Both the position numbers and the translations under genes were made by a program. Shown here in pieces: positions 49,101 through 62,158 of a stretch of DNA of 64,000 bases. The DNA comes from Drosophila pseudoobscura (Eukaryota > Arthropoda > Insecta > Diptera > Drosophilidae). Below the pieces are notes generated by a model that did not search any database, had not been told where the DNA came from, and saw only the letters and a program-made list of their open reading frames with translations. The DNA lies in contig NC_046681.1 in NCBI RefSeq assembly GCF_009870125.1, forward strand, positions 10,119,001 through 10,183,000. The letters run 5' to 3'. Within the stretch, counting starts at the first letter, position 1; each line of letters opens with the position of its first letter.

Positions 49101-52100
49101 ATTAAATCCTTTACACCGAAAATGGCAAACAATTAATTGAATGCTGCAGATGGCTCACACCCTTTCATTCTGTGCCAGAGAAAGGCTTTCACACACAGTT
49201 CCACATCCGCACAAAAGGAAAAGGATGAGGGATTTTCGTTAGCATCTGCTGAATGGAAAACTTTACTTTTGTACCAAATTTTCCGTTTCAGTTTTTAATT
49301 AGTGCAAACACAAAAAGCGAGTCCCGGATCAGGCTCAGGTTTCATGGTGGTTTTCTGGTTTCTGGTCTCTGTTTCTGCTTAGGCCGCACTGACACAATTA
49401 AACAAAATTAGCTCAACTTTAAGCATAGATTAAGGCAAATTTCTGAAACAATAGCAAGTCGGCCGGACAGTCGATCCATCAATCCCTCGCAGAACATATG
49501 GAAAAGGAAACCATAGGGGAATTATTAGAGCAGGTGAACCCAACCCGGGCACGGGCCCGGACCCATCGATACGCATATGAGGAGGACAATCACAATGGGC
49601 TGGGAAAGAGATACGCTGATAGGGCTGAAGAGACTGAATGTCTAGGTATAAATCCCTGGCGCCTGCTTCTGCTAAATCCAGCCACTGATCCGCTGCACAG
49701 TGCACTCGTTTCTCGTTAGAAGATTAGAAGGCTACTCGCTACTAACCTTTTGAGACATGAACTGAACCATTACGGCGAGTCCCATCATCTGACGGTGCTC
49801 CTGCTCCCTCTCGTTGTGGTTGGCCTCGAGAAACTCTGTCAAACGCTCAGGGTCGAGCACATTGTTCTTAGTGTAGGGCCTCAGGGCGGGATACTGGATG
49901 GTGATGTCCACCCGGGGATGGGCAATCATCGTCATTGAACTGCAAGACTTTCCAATGACTTCGCAGACTGGACTCGACTGGAAACGGAAATTGGGGTGAA
50001 ACATATTATCCATCTTCTTCAATCCATTTAACAATATGAAATCTTACCTTATTTTTACTACTAGCTGTATTACGTGGTTTGTTTTCCTGATCTTTCTCAT
50101 CCTGTTTGAGCATCTCCTCCTTGGCTGCGACTGCCGCGGATCCTGTCTGTTTCTGGGTATTGATGAGGGGTTTGCATTCGCATTTCTTGAGCTTGGGCTC
50201 CGTCTGACAATTGCAGCCAGCGGCGGCACCGCAAACACAGAGCGACTCCTGGCTAAGGGAAGCCCGCTTCGAGTCCCTTGGCATTGGCGGTGTCGAAGGC
50301 TGTCCATTGAGCTCCTGCAACTCGGTTTGATCCACGCCAGAACGCAGGGATTCTGCAACGACAGAGAGGGGATACCAAAATGTCATTAGTCAAGGTTTTA
50401 AAGATGAATAGATGTAGCCCACAGATTGGCCAAAGCCTATCCCTAAGATAGCGACATTACGCAACTTTCGAGTGGCGAAAGTCTTTGCTCATTAAGTCAT
50501 CTCCCTCCTCCTCGATGAAGATTAACCAGAAGATGAGTTAACACACTCTGCTCCCCGATGAAGGTGAAGTCGAAGATGAGGCTGAAGATGAGCTAACGAT
50601 GATGAGGATGAGGTAGGCCATGATTCATCTAACGATGAACCACTCCAACAACTCGTCCAAGCGTCAAGCAACAAAAAAAATGAGTAATTGCCTCGTGCCT
50701 AAAAACCGCAATGGCAATAAATTTTCCTTTTGCATAATTCCATTGACAAAAGGGAAAGCAAGGCATGGCAATCTTCGGCAAATGCCGCTACGAGGTGTAA
50801 GAGCTGCCACACCCATAACACCAAAAAGTGGTACCAGTAATGCCATAGGTCGGGGCTGGTGCCGGTGCTGGGGCTCCATCATCATCAATTACCAGACGGT
50901 CTCTGTCCAGCTGCGAGGCTGTCAATTAGAGAGGATGCGTGGCCAATTTTTTAGCCAACAAATTGGCCTTGACAAGCCCCAAGATAGGGAGGCCCCAAAG
51001 GCCCCAAAGGCCCAGGCCGAGAGACAGACAGGAAGAGGTGTGTGTTTGGGGTTCAGTAACCGGCATGATCCATCCATCGATCAGTCCATAATTTACACGA
51101 TTTCCTTACAAGCCACGCGCCGTTTTGCGGTTCCAAATTGAAGCTGTCTCCCGGCCTGGTCTACGAGCATACGGCCATGTGTCTGCCATAGACAACGGTT
51201 GACGGTTTTATGTTACCACATAAATTTCCGACTACGAGCCAAGGCGGCACACAAAGTTGCCGATGTTTGAACAAGATTGCCAGGAGCGGAGCACATGTCT
51301 CATATGACAATTGGGACCAGGAAAAATTTGTTACTTGTCGCTAATGAAAGGGGCGGTGCTGTCTTCCGGAGTTGTCTGCCAGACTTAAGATCATTACCGC
51401 GAGATGATTATTGAAATATCGAAAGCGAAATTGCCTTGTCACCAAGGTAGCTCCATTCGAACTGGTTTTTGCAACATTGTCAAATGACATTCCAATTTAC
51501 ATTGAATATAGCCCCACATGGATCGTCTCATAGCTTCGAAAAGGAAGTACTCTTCTTATCGGTGGCACTGCCAGACATTTCATAAATTGTTGCACAAAAC
51601 CGCAACCTGCTCGTTGCAGTAAAGCCATCAAGGCATTAATTCAATTAATGAATTAGCCGACGACAGCCGCAGTGGCAGGTGGATGTGGCGGATTTAGCCG
51701 CCTCTTACAGATTGTGTAATGCCAATAAATAAACGATACCATGCCCGGGAAACTCCAACAAAACGAGACTGGCTTGAAAAGTGTTCAGGTTTTGGGTGTC
51801 TTGGAAGAATCCCCTCAAATCTGGGCCAATGATCTTTTAGGAGACTGATCTTTGGGGCAAAATCTAGCAAAGATCAAACTGTTTTGTTGGCCCATGAAAG
51901 TGCTTTGGCATTTCCCAATTCTTGAATATTCTTCCAAGAAATTACTTAATAGCAATTATTAATGGAGGAACCTTCGAGAAAGTCATTGAGGAGCAGTCGG
52001 CACACCTGATGCCGCCTCTCCCTGTGCTTCCTCAATGTCGCACGACTCGAACGGGTCTGGCACACGACAGGCTCTCCGCGTTTCAGCCAAGAAACAGAAC

Positions 52101-55100
52101 ATTTCGCATGGCAATTAGGCAATTAAATGACATTAGCTACGACCGTTTAATTGCAAGGCCAAGAATATTTGCCATGGCACCTCGTAGCCTCGTAGCGTAA
52201 TTTCCAACAATTTCCAGCAGAATATTCTCACGGCCCGACTCTCTCTGGTCCCTGTCGAATCGCAACAAGTTGCTGACAGGCTCAATCTGGTGACAGCCGA
52301 GCCAGCCAACGGGTGGCAACGCGGGGAGTGAGACCCGAACTATGCGATTCCATTCCATTTGGACGATTTTATGGCACAGAAACCGACCACCTCAGTAGTT
52401 ATATGGCCGCCGCCCTCTATTTTCACAGTTCCTATGCAGACATTTCCCATTTCCCAGACCATTTGTCACTGGGAAACACTCAGCGGCGGGTGATTTCATT
52501 CAGAAATTTCTTCCTTCGAATGTGTGTGTTTTTTTTTTCGTGGTGTGAAAAGTGTTGCATGGATTTTCCCAATCTAGATGGAAGGAAGGTTTCGAAACTA
52601 TAGGAAAAAATTATAGAGAGGAGGAGAAATAAGGAGTCCACATAAGACATCCCAAAGGAAGTCCCCAATATAAAGTATAAGTTTAGGTAGAAATATAATT
52701 AGTTTAGAAACATTTAAGAGGTATTCCTTTCTGGCCGAAATCTAAACATCCTTCAAATCCCCAACAAATAATTCAACCAAATTTCACTCAACTTTAAATA
52801 AATGCAAATTCCGTATTTAATTTTCCAACAGCAGCTACTATTTTCCGTTTTCTCTCGCACTCTTTTATGGGGGTTTTCCCCCCGTGTGCGTTGCGGCATC
52901 CATCCACCTCCCGGACAACTCTCCCCCATACAATATCAATCAACATAAAAATCCATTGAATGCCCAGGGTTTGCACATGGGGTCTGTGTTCGGTTTGGGT
53001 TCGATTTCGGTCAGCCAAGCTCATAATGACGGTTTGGGTTTGGTTTGGGTTTTCAGCTAAAAACTAAACATGTGTCAAACTGGGACTGCGACTGCGACTG
53101 GGACGGTGTTGGCAGTCTCTCGTGGTGCACGTTGCACAGTGGGCCGTGTGATGCTGTGACACTGAGACGGACAGCAGCCTGGACGGACACTGTCCGGCTC
53201 TGTGTGCAAACGTTTGGGCGACAGAAAATAATTGAAATTCCAAAATATCTTATTTGGCATTAGGCAGCTGCCACTGACTGCGGCTCATTGTTGTTTTAGC
53301 CATTTTAGTGAATTTTGGAAAAGCAACAGCCAACCTGTCTTAACCCATGGCGACCCACAAAAAACATGTCCGTCCGATGGAAATGGAAATGCGCGTAATT
53401 AAAACGAGCAACAACGACTCGAAACTGGCATTTCAATTAGCTGCGTTTGGAAAATGCTCAAAAACCAAAAAACCGAAAACCAAAAAACCAAAAACACTTG
53501 ACTCTCGACACAGCGCTACTTGCCACGACTTGAAACGACTAAACGTCGCTTGTCTCCCCGTCTCTGTCTATCGTTTGTGGCTGTCTCTTTCACTGCATTT
53601 GTAGCTGTCTCAATCTCCTCAGTGTCTGCTGTGTCTATCGTTCTCCATTATGCCTCTGCCTCTGTTTTATTTCGCGCTTAGGTCGCAACGATGGACACTT
53701 TGGGGGAAAATGGGGCTGAAGGAAAGGGTATACGGGGGGAGGGCATAGTGTAATACAGACAGTCGTCAGCCTTTGGGGTTTATTGCTGTGCGTGGCAGTC
53801 CATTTGGTGCTTTGCTTTAATTGCAATTTAACAACAAATTGTTTTAGCAACGAGGCAGAGGCACAGGCACAGGCCCCTGGCCCCAAGCGCGACTATCCGT
53901 GGGCGAGAGTCAAGTGGCAGGCCGCAAATTTGTGCAAATTTCTACTCGACACATGAGTATTTGAAGGAAAAATTTAATAACACAAAAAAAACTTAAAGAA
54001 TGCAGGAAAGAAGGGGAATTTGATTAGAATTCGGATATGGTTTTAGGCTTATTTTTACTCTCTAACAACATATTCCATGGAAATCTAATCCATAAAACAT
54101 TATTTTATGATCTACAGACAGAAAATGTGGTTGCGATTGACGTCAACGAATTAAATGTAATTTTTAGCTTCATTTTCTCTATAATAAAAGAACAAAGGCA
54201 TGTATTCCAGATGTAATTTAATAAACATGTTATGCTCCCCCATAAAAATAGTTTACTTATGTATTTGGAACTGACATCAATTCAATGATCATTCATTCTG
54301 CGGCAGGAAGACACATGCCATCAAGATATCCCGGCAAATGTGATGTGTTCGAAACACTTGCCTTTAATTGAATCTATTCCATAAACAAACCAATTCAAAT
54401 AAGCCCACCCTTAATGACACAAATTGTAAACACTATTTGCACTAAATTATGCATTCAGACAGTGAGGAAAAATACAAAAAAGACCCGCAGCCAGGAGCCA
54501 GGTCATTTGTAAACAACTCTCGATGGATAAACATTAAAAGAGCGTCCACAAAGAAGAATCAGGCCAGAAGATGGTCGCTCTACGGATGTATATCTTATAG
54601 ACACACGATCGATTCCGATTCCGATTTCTGCCAAACGTCCATCAGTAGCACGACTAAAGGCAAAGTCTTTTATGATGGGAGATCGCTTCGAACTGCCAGT
54701 GTCGGGGGGGCAGTGTTGAAAGACACATATCAGGGGAATTATGGGAAGATTTTCATTTCACTCAGTACTGGGGTGTATCGACTGTGTCTGGACAACAATG
54801 CCTATGGGAAGGCACACACACACATTTCAAGGTCGTAGAGTCGTCGTCGTCGTCTGGCTTGGCGCATTTCCCATTTATTTTCGCCTATCTTTAAAGACTT
54901 TAAACATACTTTTTCGTTTCTTTTTTGGCTCAAGTTCTAATGATTATTTTTAGATAAGTTGTGCACGAAAACAATGCTTCTGTTCTTGGCCAACCAATAG
55001 ATAGACACAATGCCAGATACCAAAATAATGCAATAATAAAAACCGAACCGAATTTGTCTAATTAATCATTACATGACTGAGTGGGGCTGGGGCTGGGGCT

Positions 55101-58100
55101 GGGCAGGGGGCTGGGGCATGCAGATACGTACATATATGTCTATGATTTTTTTCAATGTTCGTGCATATGATTGATGTACTTATATTCTTTTCGTATTATT
55201 TTTGCGGTTGGCACACAGCGGAAAGAAACAGAAAAAACAGCAACAACAAAAAATCCCACGATAGAGAAGACCGCAGTGCAAAAAAAGAGCTTCATGACTG
55301 GAAAGCCAATGAGTGAGCAAAGGAAATGTGGAAATGATGAAAAAGAGAGAGAATAATAAATTAAGAGTGGTCAAATGACGGAATACATAGAGAATGGGGA
55401 GTACCCTGGAACATATTAATCAGCGCAAAGATAATCCATGAATATACAGTTTTTTAGCTAAATATTCTAGAAATTTTGATATATTTCTGTGCCATCTAAA
55501 TATCTCTTTAATACCTATATATTTATCACAGTGATTCCCTGACACACTGATCTCTGGCTTTGGTCTAAGAACTTTCTTTCTGTGTTTAAGGAAAGGTTTT
55601 AGAAAAGATACAAAGGATCTATGATAGGTTTATCGTTTATCTCAAATACCACACGATTACCCACTTTCAGTCTTGTGCCGTATACCCCCACCCTTATTGG
55701 TTACAGGGTACACTCTCAATGTTTTTGCCAAAATTCATGTTTGTTCTGTGGCACGCTCTAGGCCAACCCGCCGTCAAAACGCGAGTATATAATATTCATT
55801 TTCATTTTTTTGGTATATGCGATTGGCTTTTAATGCCACTACTATTTATTTTGCACAATATTTTGTTGATATACGGGCGCCAAATGCATTAAAAGTGATT
55901 TAAATTGAGACATTCGGAAATTGCGTCGCAAAGTCAAGAGCAGAAAATTGGTGAAAATTATCAACAGATGTACAGCATTTATGCAAAAAATATTTCACTG
56001 TAAAAATAGAAATAAATAGAAATGGACCACAATTCTGTTTCAATTGAATCTGAATCCCTCTTCTAAACTATGTTCCTTGGGGTCCCTCCATTGTCTAAAT
56101 TGCTATATGTATTCCCAGTTCAATTTTCAAATGCAAACGATATGCCTTACCGCCAATTCCCTCATCCTCGGCATGCTCATCATAATCGCAGGCGACCAGC
56201 AGCGACGAATCGACGACTATGGCACAATCACCCACAGCACCGGCAGCGGCACCGGCACAAGCACCACCCACCACTGCAGCACCACCCGCACCCGCACCCG
56301 CACCCGTTTCGTACATTTCCATCATTACGGTACTTGCACACTGCTTCCGCTCTATTTGGTTTAATGTGGCCAAAGGCATTCAATTAACAGAGCCATTGCG
56401 CGGCGGAGACTCTCCCGACTTGGAAGGAATCGACGGAGGCGAGGGAATTCGATTTTAATTGCCGACACTTGGGGACATCCTTAATGAGAGAGAGAATGCA
56501 CCTCCTTTGGGGGGGAGGGAAGCCCTTTTAATTACGCAAAAATGCACACGCACACTATTTTTATTGATTCACATCTTTATTTTCGAATTTGCAATTCTTT
56601 GGCACACGCGTAGCGCCGTAGCCGAATCCCCGTACAATCCGCACACAAATTAAATACGAGCTGGCGATACAATCGCGCAAACTTCTAAACATAAACTGTT
56701 AATGAATTTAATTCAAAATAAAAAGAGGCGCGAGTCGCTCACAATCGTGTCGTTGTTCGTTTGGTATCGGATCGTCGTTGTTCGCCGTTCGCTTGGGGAT
56801 CGTCGTTGTTCGTGGGCTTCATTGGTTGTATATTTTCTTTGGGGGCAGCGGCCGAAGCAACGGCAGCATTTGCTAATTGTGGCGCTGATTTCACCATGTG
56901 GTGGATTATGATCGCCACAAGGCGCTGATCAGACACTGCCAGAAAATGTATTGAAAAGTAAATAATCACCGCCATTTCCCTCCTCTTTTAAGAAAATACT
57001 GCTTGTCGATTCCAAACACTGCTTAGCAGCTGTACAACTGCTTGTTAACGAGCTCTACTCTACTATAACTGCTTGCCACTTCAGCAGTAAACTGCTTGTT
57101 GACACTTTTCGTTTATAGTGCCATATTTCCACATGACAGTTACACAAGTTGGATAATTTTCTACGATTGTGTCATAAAGGGATGACAACGACTATTTCTC
57201 AATGGGAAAATTAGGAAAACAGCAGCAGTTTCACTCTCGCACCAATTCCAGCAATAACTTATTTCATTTCAAAACAATAAACTGATGCAAACAAAACTTT
57301 GGGGAATTCTGAAACACACAATTTACTAAAAAATGCCTCAAATATATAGGAGAGTTATATTTTTCTAGTTCTTGATGGTCTAAATTGGTTTTCCTAGTAC
57401 ATTTTCAAGATCCATCTAGGAGTTCTGAATTCTATCATTTCACTAAATCATTATCCTCAGTGTACGTCATACTCTTTCATACTTGTACATATGTGCACAG
57501 CATTAATGAACAGCGCGAAAAAAGTGTACAATAAGCAGACCCGTCCCGAGGCGCGTAATTCAAAAAAGAGTCATACTCTGACGTCAGAGCAGGGAGAGAC
57601 ATGAGCACAGAAAGAGTGAAAGAGCGAAAGAGACCTATTCTCAATGGAGAATTGATGACAGAGTCAGTAGAGATATTGCTGGGATGGTGCCTCAATGAGG
57701 GTCACTTAATTGCCTTAGCAGGCGAACGGCCACTAGGCGCATGAGCAATATTTAATTAATTTCTGTCATTTCATTTACAGTAGCCTCGAAAAACACTACA
57801 GTACAACTGGGATTCAACTTCAGACTGGCGTCTAATTAATGGACCCAATATAAATCAAAATTTAATGCCACAAAATCATAGCCCGACAGAGTGGGGTCAC
57901 AGCACAGCAGCTGTTTGTTGGGCGACGCCCACGCCCCAGTGGGAAACAGCAGAGACCACAAATACAATTACATATGTACATATATATTTATGGCTTGGCC
58001 CGGGCCTGGCCCAGTGAACTTGTCAACAAGTGTTAATTGCAACAACATTGGAGAGGAGAGCGGCAGCGAGACCCCAGACCCCGTCGCACTGTGCGTAAGT

Positions 58101-61100
58101 CAATAAAAAACACTTGGCATAGATTTTGTGTTGGGCTTTGCTTGGGGTCTTGGGTCTGTATGGGTCCGCTAAGACCGTCTAAGTCCAGGCACGAAGCGTC
58201 GCGACAAATTGGCGAAAAGAGAAATACGCATTTGGCTTTGGGCAGACATGAAGAAAGACTGCGAGACGACAGCGAGGAAGAGCGCACAAAAAAGTTATTA
58301 AATTTTCCACGCACAAAGTTTCAAATTATAATCCGCAAATTGGAAGTTTTGGGCAGCGAACCGAATTGTTGAAAATTTTCAGTCGAAATTATGAAATTAT
58401 AATTATTTTAATAGCATAATTTGATGTGGGATTGGGTGGAGATCTTACAAATATTAAAATAGCACAGAAAAGGTGTAACTAATTCCACAATTATAATTGA
58501 ATGAAGAAATAATAATCAGATACGAAGATTGTGTGTTTGTTTCACAGCTGAGAGCGCGGCAGAACCCAACTCCAATGAGAGCCCAGTGCTATTGGAAAAC
58601 CCCCCAGCTTCTCCGTAGATTATACTTTAAATCCCATTAAGATGCAAATCAAAATCTCTTGCCTAAGTTTAGGTTATCAAAATCCCATTAATACTCTTGC
58701 TAAACTATCATTTTATATCTTCGCTCATGGATCAACCCATTTCCAGTGGAAAACTGTACCGAAACCCCGCAATCTTTGTTCTCTTAAGCCGATTTGGAAT
58801 CGATTAGTGTTGGCCATAAATATTTTATAGCTCGACCTTAATTATGGGGTTGCCAGTGAAAAAGAAAACAAGTTCAATGCGGGGCTTATCTTTGCATTTG
58901 GCCTGGAAATGGATTGCGCATACGCCCCGGTCTCCCCGTGTTGGCCGTTGGCCGCTGGCCGGCCGCTTGACAATTTGGCCCGGGGCCAAGGCACATCTCG
59001 AGACTGAAAGGCATTGATCAATCAATTTGCAGTGCTGCTCTGCTGTGTCTGTTCTCTGGTGTTTTGTTTTGCAGCCGCTGCTGCTGCTGCTGCTTGTGGC
59101 AACAATTGGTTTTGCTCTGCTGCACAGAAGCCGCCGCCACTTGGTCTTGGACTTGCCGCTGCACAGACGCTGCTCTCTACTCTGGCGTTGCCTCTGCATC
59201 TTCTTGTTGCACAGCCTCTATCGTGCTGCCACTTCTGACGCGGCTGTGGTGCCGTTGCCGTTACGAGGTCTGCACTTGACTCCATTAGAGCCGACTGTCT
59301 ATCTGCTGGCCTGGGCCTGAGGCCTGGAGGGGGCTGGAGGCATGTGTGGTCACAGTTTGTTTGCGCCAAAAACGCAACAGTACCGTTAATGAACGCCGAG
59401 CACAGCTATGATTTAATTGTCTTCGGTATTTCACATTTCGTTCCCCTCCACATTTTCGATTTATTAATTAATTTTGTGATTTTGTGCGAGCAAAGATTTA
59501 TTAGTCAATCGTTGGCGGGGAATTTTGAAAGCATTAAGTGAATTTTTTATCACTCGGTTCCACTTGAAAATGCCCCAAAAAAAGCGAAATGAATCGCTTG
59601 AAGTTTTGGCAGCACTGTAAACAAGCAGTGTATAACAGTTTGATAAAGCTTGCTATCCCTCTGTCTCTCTCTCACTGCGCCTGCGTTCTCTTCCTGTGGC
59701 TGTCATATCTCATACACAATGAGTGTCAGTGTGCCAAATGTCCCGCAACATACGCACACACACACACACACACTCTCATAGAAGAGAATGACAGGAGGGG
59801 AAAAAAGTACATTATGCAATTTTTATGCTCTTACAGAGGGTACTCCTGTTTTCCCAGATGAAAGGATGTTTACTTTCCCCCTAATTCAGATCCCAACTGA
59901 CTGAAGCTTTGCCAGAACATGGCCTATATCTTATATGATGGTACTTCCATGAGACCTATCTAGTCTCTAAAAGATAATCCCACGAAATGCAAAGAACTGT
60001 AGCATTTCCTTGGTAGAATTTAATCAAAATAAGGTCCCCATAAGAACGATAGATCTGCAAGGGTATCTTTACCATCGACTCCAAAGCATTTCTTTTTTTT
60101 GCGTCTATTATGCTGCCACACACAGTTGCAAGAGGGAGCGAGGTAGAGAAAGTGAGTGAGAAAGTGTTGTTTCTGTTGCCATTGCTGTTGTTGGGGTTGT
60201 TGGGGTAGCTCTCGAGATGAGTCATCCACATCATTGTCGTCGGGGTTGTTAGTCATCCAACAGCACAGAAAAACTTGAGACTTTGCACAGGACCCTTAGA
60301 GAGGACCAGACGCAAAACTTTTGCAATCTTGTGCCAAAAAAAATCAATAACGGTCCACAGAAGGCCAGAAGAGGAGATACCAACCGGCCCGTAAGGCCTG
60401 TGTTTGTGGCTGCCACATATTCTTGTTGCGCCTATGCGTTTCGGCGGGGCATGCGCATTGGTGGGCCAAAACGAATGTTTGGACGGCGTGTAAAAGTGTT
60501 AAGAACCATCAATATTGAATGAGCCACAAAGTGCCCGCTAAGGCTGCCCATCAGTTAAGGAATCTGGCAGAACGATGCTGCAGAAATGGGGCCATCATTT
60601 GCAATGGCGGTTTCTAATGCTCTCGAAGATAGGGATTAGAATTGGGGACAGTGGATAGAGGCAATATAAAATGGGAGTTTGGGAGGAGACTCTAAAGAAA
60701 AACGAAAACTAAAAGGTAGTTCTAGGCCAGATACCATCTCCGGAAACAATTTATCTTTTAAAACGTTTACCTTTGGGCTGGGAAAACACACTCTAAGAGC
60801 CATGGACTTGGCTTTCTTGAACTTTGTACACAAGCTCCACACAAAACAATCAAATACCAAACGATATTAAACCCCCAATTTCTGAAATCTCTTAATTACA
60901 ACTCTGCACAGCACATTTGTCCAATCATGTCGTATTTTTCCATGCGATGACAAGACCCAAAGCCATCCAAATAAATGACTTGCCAAATGAAAAATGGAAA
61001 AAACTTGAGCAATTAAATGTTATTTTTTGTATTTTCCTGTGGTTTATTTTTAGCAAAACAAAATTTCATAATCAAGCTGGAATAATGGGAAAAAAGACAA

Positions 61101-62158
61101 CCAAAAAATATACGAAAATCGTATTTGCAACACTTAGGGCCAAAGTCCCAAGAGACGAAACAGAACAAGACTTGAACCTCGATTTGGTATACCCTACAAC
61201 TGGAGAGGGGAGACTGGGCGACTGGTAGATGGTAGAGATTGGGGATCTGGAGAGGAGCGGCAACATGTTTTTTTTTTTTGGTGGGTCATGCCTAAGCAAT
61301 TTTCAAATTATACAAGAGTCGGTCGGTGGGTCTGGGTTGCTCAATTCAGATCGCTCGTCTCATCTTTCACTCTTGTTAACCAAATAGCCGCCGGCCAGAG
61401 CCAAACAATCCCCATTGTTCTCTGAACCACGGCCGACAAGACTATCTTCAAATGGGTCACAGCCGACGGCAGACCGATGGCGATTATCAATTGACAAAAA
61501 GGGTGAATCCCTGAATGGAAATTGATTTTTTTTTTCTCTCATTTGGACACTCACCGGCATCGCCGCCACTTCGTTTCTTATCGGAGAGCAGGGATTTCTG
61601 TTTTCGTGGCATCCGAAAGGAGTTCCACAGGAAGGCACTGCTGGACGCGGACGTAGACGAGGACGAGGAGGAGCTCTTCTTGCTGAACGAACGGTACATA
61701 TCCATGTCGTTGGCGGTCGTTGAGGATGCTGCTGCGGATGCTGCTGCTCCCGAGGCAATCATGGATTTGGTGGTCGGTATCCTTGTGGCAGGCATCAGTT
61801 TGCTGGCTTTGCCCACATTCATGTTGTTGTTGTTGTGGTTTTGGCTGTTGTTGTTGAAGAGCTTTTTGATGCCACTGCCACCGCCGCCTACTCCTCCCCC
61901 TCCTCCTCCTCCGCCTATTCCTCCTGCTGCTGCCCCGCCACAGCCGATGCCCGCATAGATTTTACCGTATTTCACATCGTTCGGATAATCCTTGTAGCTG
62001 TACTTTTTGGCCTGCAGATTCTTATGATTTTTCAACATTTGTTCAAACTGTTTCACATCGACAGCCGTTGGCAACGAATACGTGGACGTGGACGCGGTTT
62101 TAGTCGCATTCAGACTTTGTGTCGAACCGTAGAACACTGAGCACTCGTTGAGGCCCAT
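43191..62158 (-). CDS. Coiled-coil protein, long isoform, 1018 aa
   Basis: Six coding exons on the minus strand: 62158-61555, 50352-50048, 49977-49747, 45242-45047, 44982-44298, 44226-43191. All junctions are in phase. The N-terminal 201 codons begin MGLNECSVFYGSTQ and carry poly-Gly, poly-Asn and poly-Ser tracts. Next come a Cys-rich CVCGAAAGCNCQ segment and a conserved-looking block (HPRVDITIQYPALRPYTKNN). A long charged coiled coil follows from LDACACAETKEQC through LQLELETKAEKEK and LDELQKAYNHESM, then a Ser-rich C-terminus with a polar low-complexity stretch. I do not recognise the gene. Length and heptad-like content suggest a cytoskeletal or centrosomal scaffold, which is inference. 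The upstream in-frame ATG at 62377 would add an Arg-rich stretch; I prefer 62158 because its context (AAAAATGG) is better. Confidence 0.85.
45548..45706 (-). CDS. Third first coding exon of the coiled-coil gene (691-aa isoform)
   Basis: ATG at 45706 opens 53 codons (MFDHFDFTNEKLSSQ to AQGYAQQQ) and ends at CAACAG|GTATGG in phase 0, which matches the exon starting at 45242. The resulting 691-aa protein keeps the whole coiled coil and C-terminus but replaces the long N-terminal region. A TATA box and an initiator lie just upstream (45785-45792, 45756-45760), so this is an independent promoter, not only a splice variant. Confidence 0.75.
45756..45792 (-). promoter_or_regulatory. TATA box plus initiator for the short isoform
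   Basis: On the minus strand, TATAAAAG at 45792-45785 is followed about 34 bp later by TCAGT (45760-45756), the arthropod initiator core. The ATG lies about 50 bp further on at 45706. The order and spacing suit a focused, regulated promoter; the TATA-to-start distance is 2-4 bp longer than the usual 30-32, so the real start could be slightly upstream. Confidence 0.65.
45793..49746 (-). other. Intron of the coiled-coil gene upstream of the TATA promoter
   Basis: About 4 kb, non-coding as far as I can see. It contains a GGCGGCGGCGGCAGCAGCGC run at about 47262-47281, GT and CT microsatellites (47019-47034, 47193-47210) and AT-rich sequence. It probably holds control elements for the promoter at 45756-45792. 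No nested gene was supported. Confidence 0.5.
50353..56150 (-). other. First large intron segment of the coiled-coil gene, no nested gene seen
   Basis: About 5.8 kb between the shared exon at 50048-50352 and the alternative first exon at 56151. A GATGAAGATGAG-like trinucleotide-rich run lies at about 50500-50615 and a GGGGCT repeat at 55083-55118. The longest open frame (54449-54838 plus, 129 codons) has no coding signature. No RNA gene was recognised. Confidence 0.55.
56151..56325 (-). CDS. Alternative first coding exon of the coiled-coil gene (875-aa isoform)
   Basis: ATG at 56325 (MMEMYETGAGAG) opens 58 codons plus one base, ending at a strong donor GGCG|GTAAGG. Its phase 1 matches the exon starting at 50352, exactly as the exon ending at 61555 does. 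The first half is Gly/Ala-rich, but the second half (CAIVVDSSLLVACDYDEHAE) looks like selected coding sequence. It is therefore a likely second promoter and first exon within the 11-kb first intron. Confidence 0.6.
56326..61554 (-). other. Second large intron segment of the coiled-coil gene
   Basis: About 5.2 kb. It includes the probable promoter of the alternative exon (immediately above 56325), a CAC-type microsatellite at 59751-59773, and a GCTGCTGCTGCTGCTG run near 59077-59092 that yields spurious Ala/Leu-rich frames. No supported gene. Confidence 0.5.

Noticed and set aside
54449..54838. 129-codon plus-strand frame in the large intron
   Set aside because: Mixed composition, no signal or domain, no splice or polyA support.
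58825..59369. Gln/Ala-rich frames on both strands near 59 kb
   Set aside because: Products of a GCT/CTG repeat and a TG-rich stretch.
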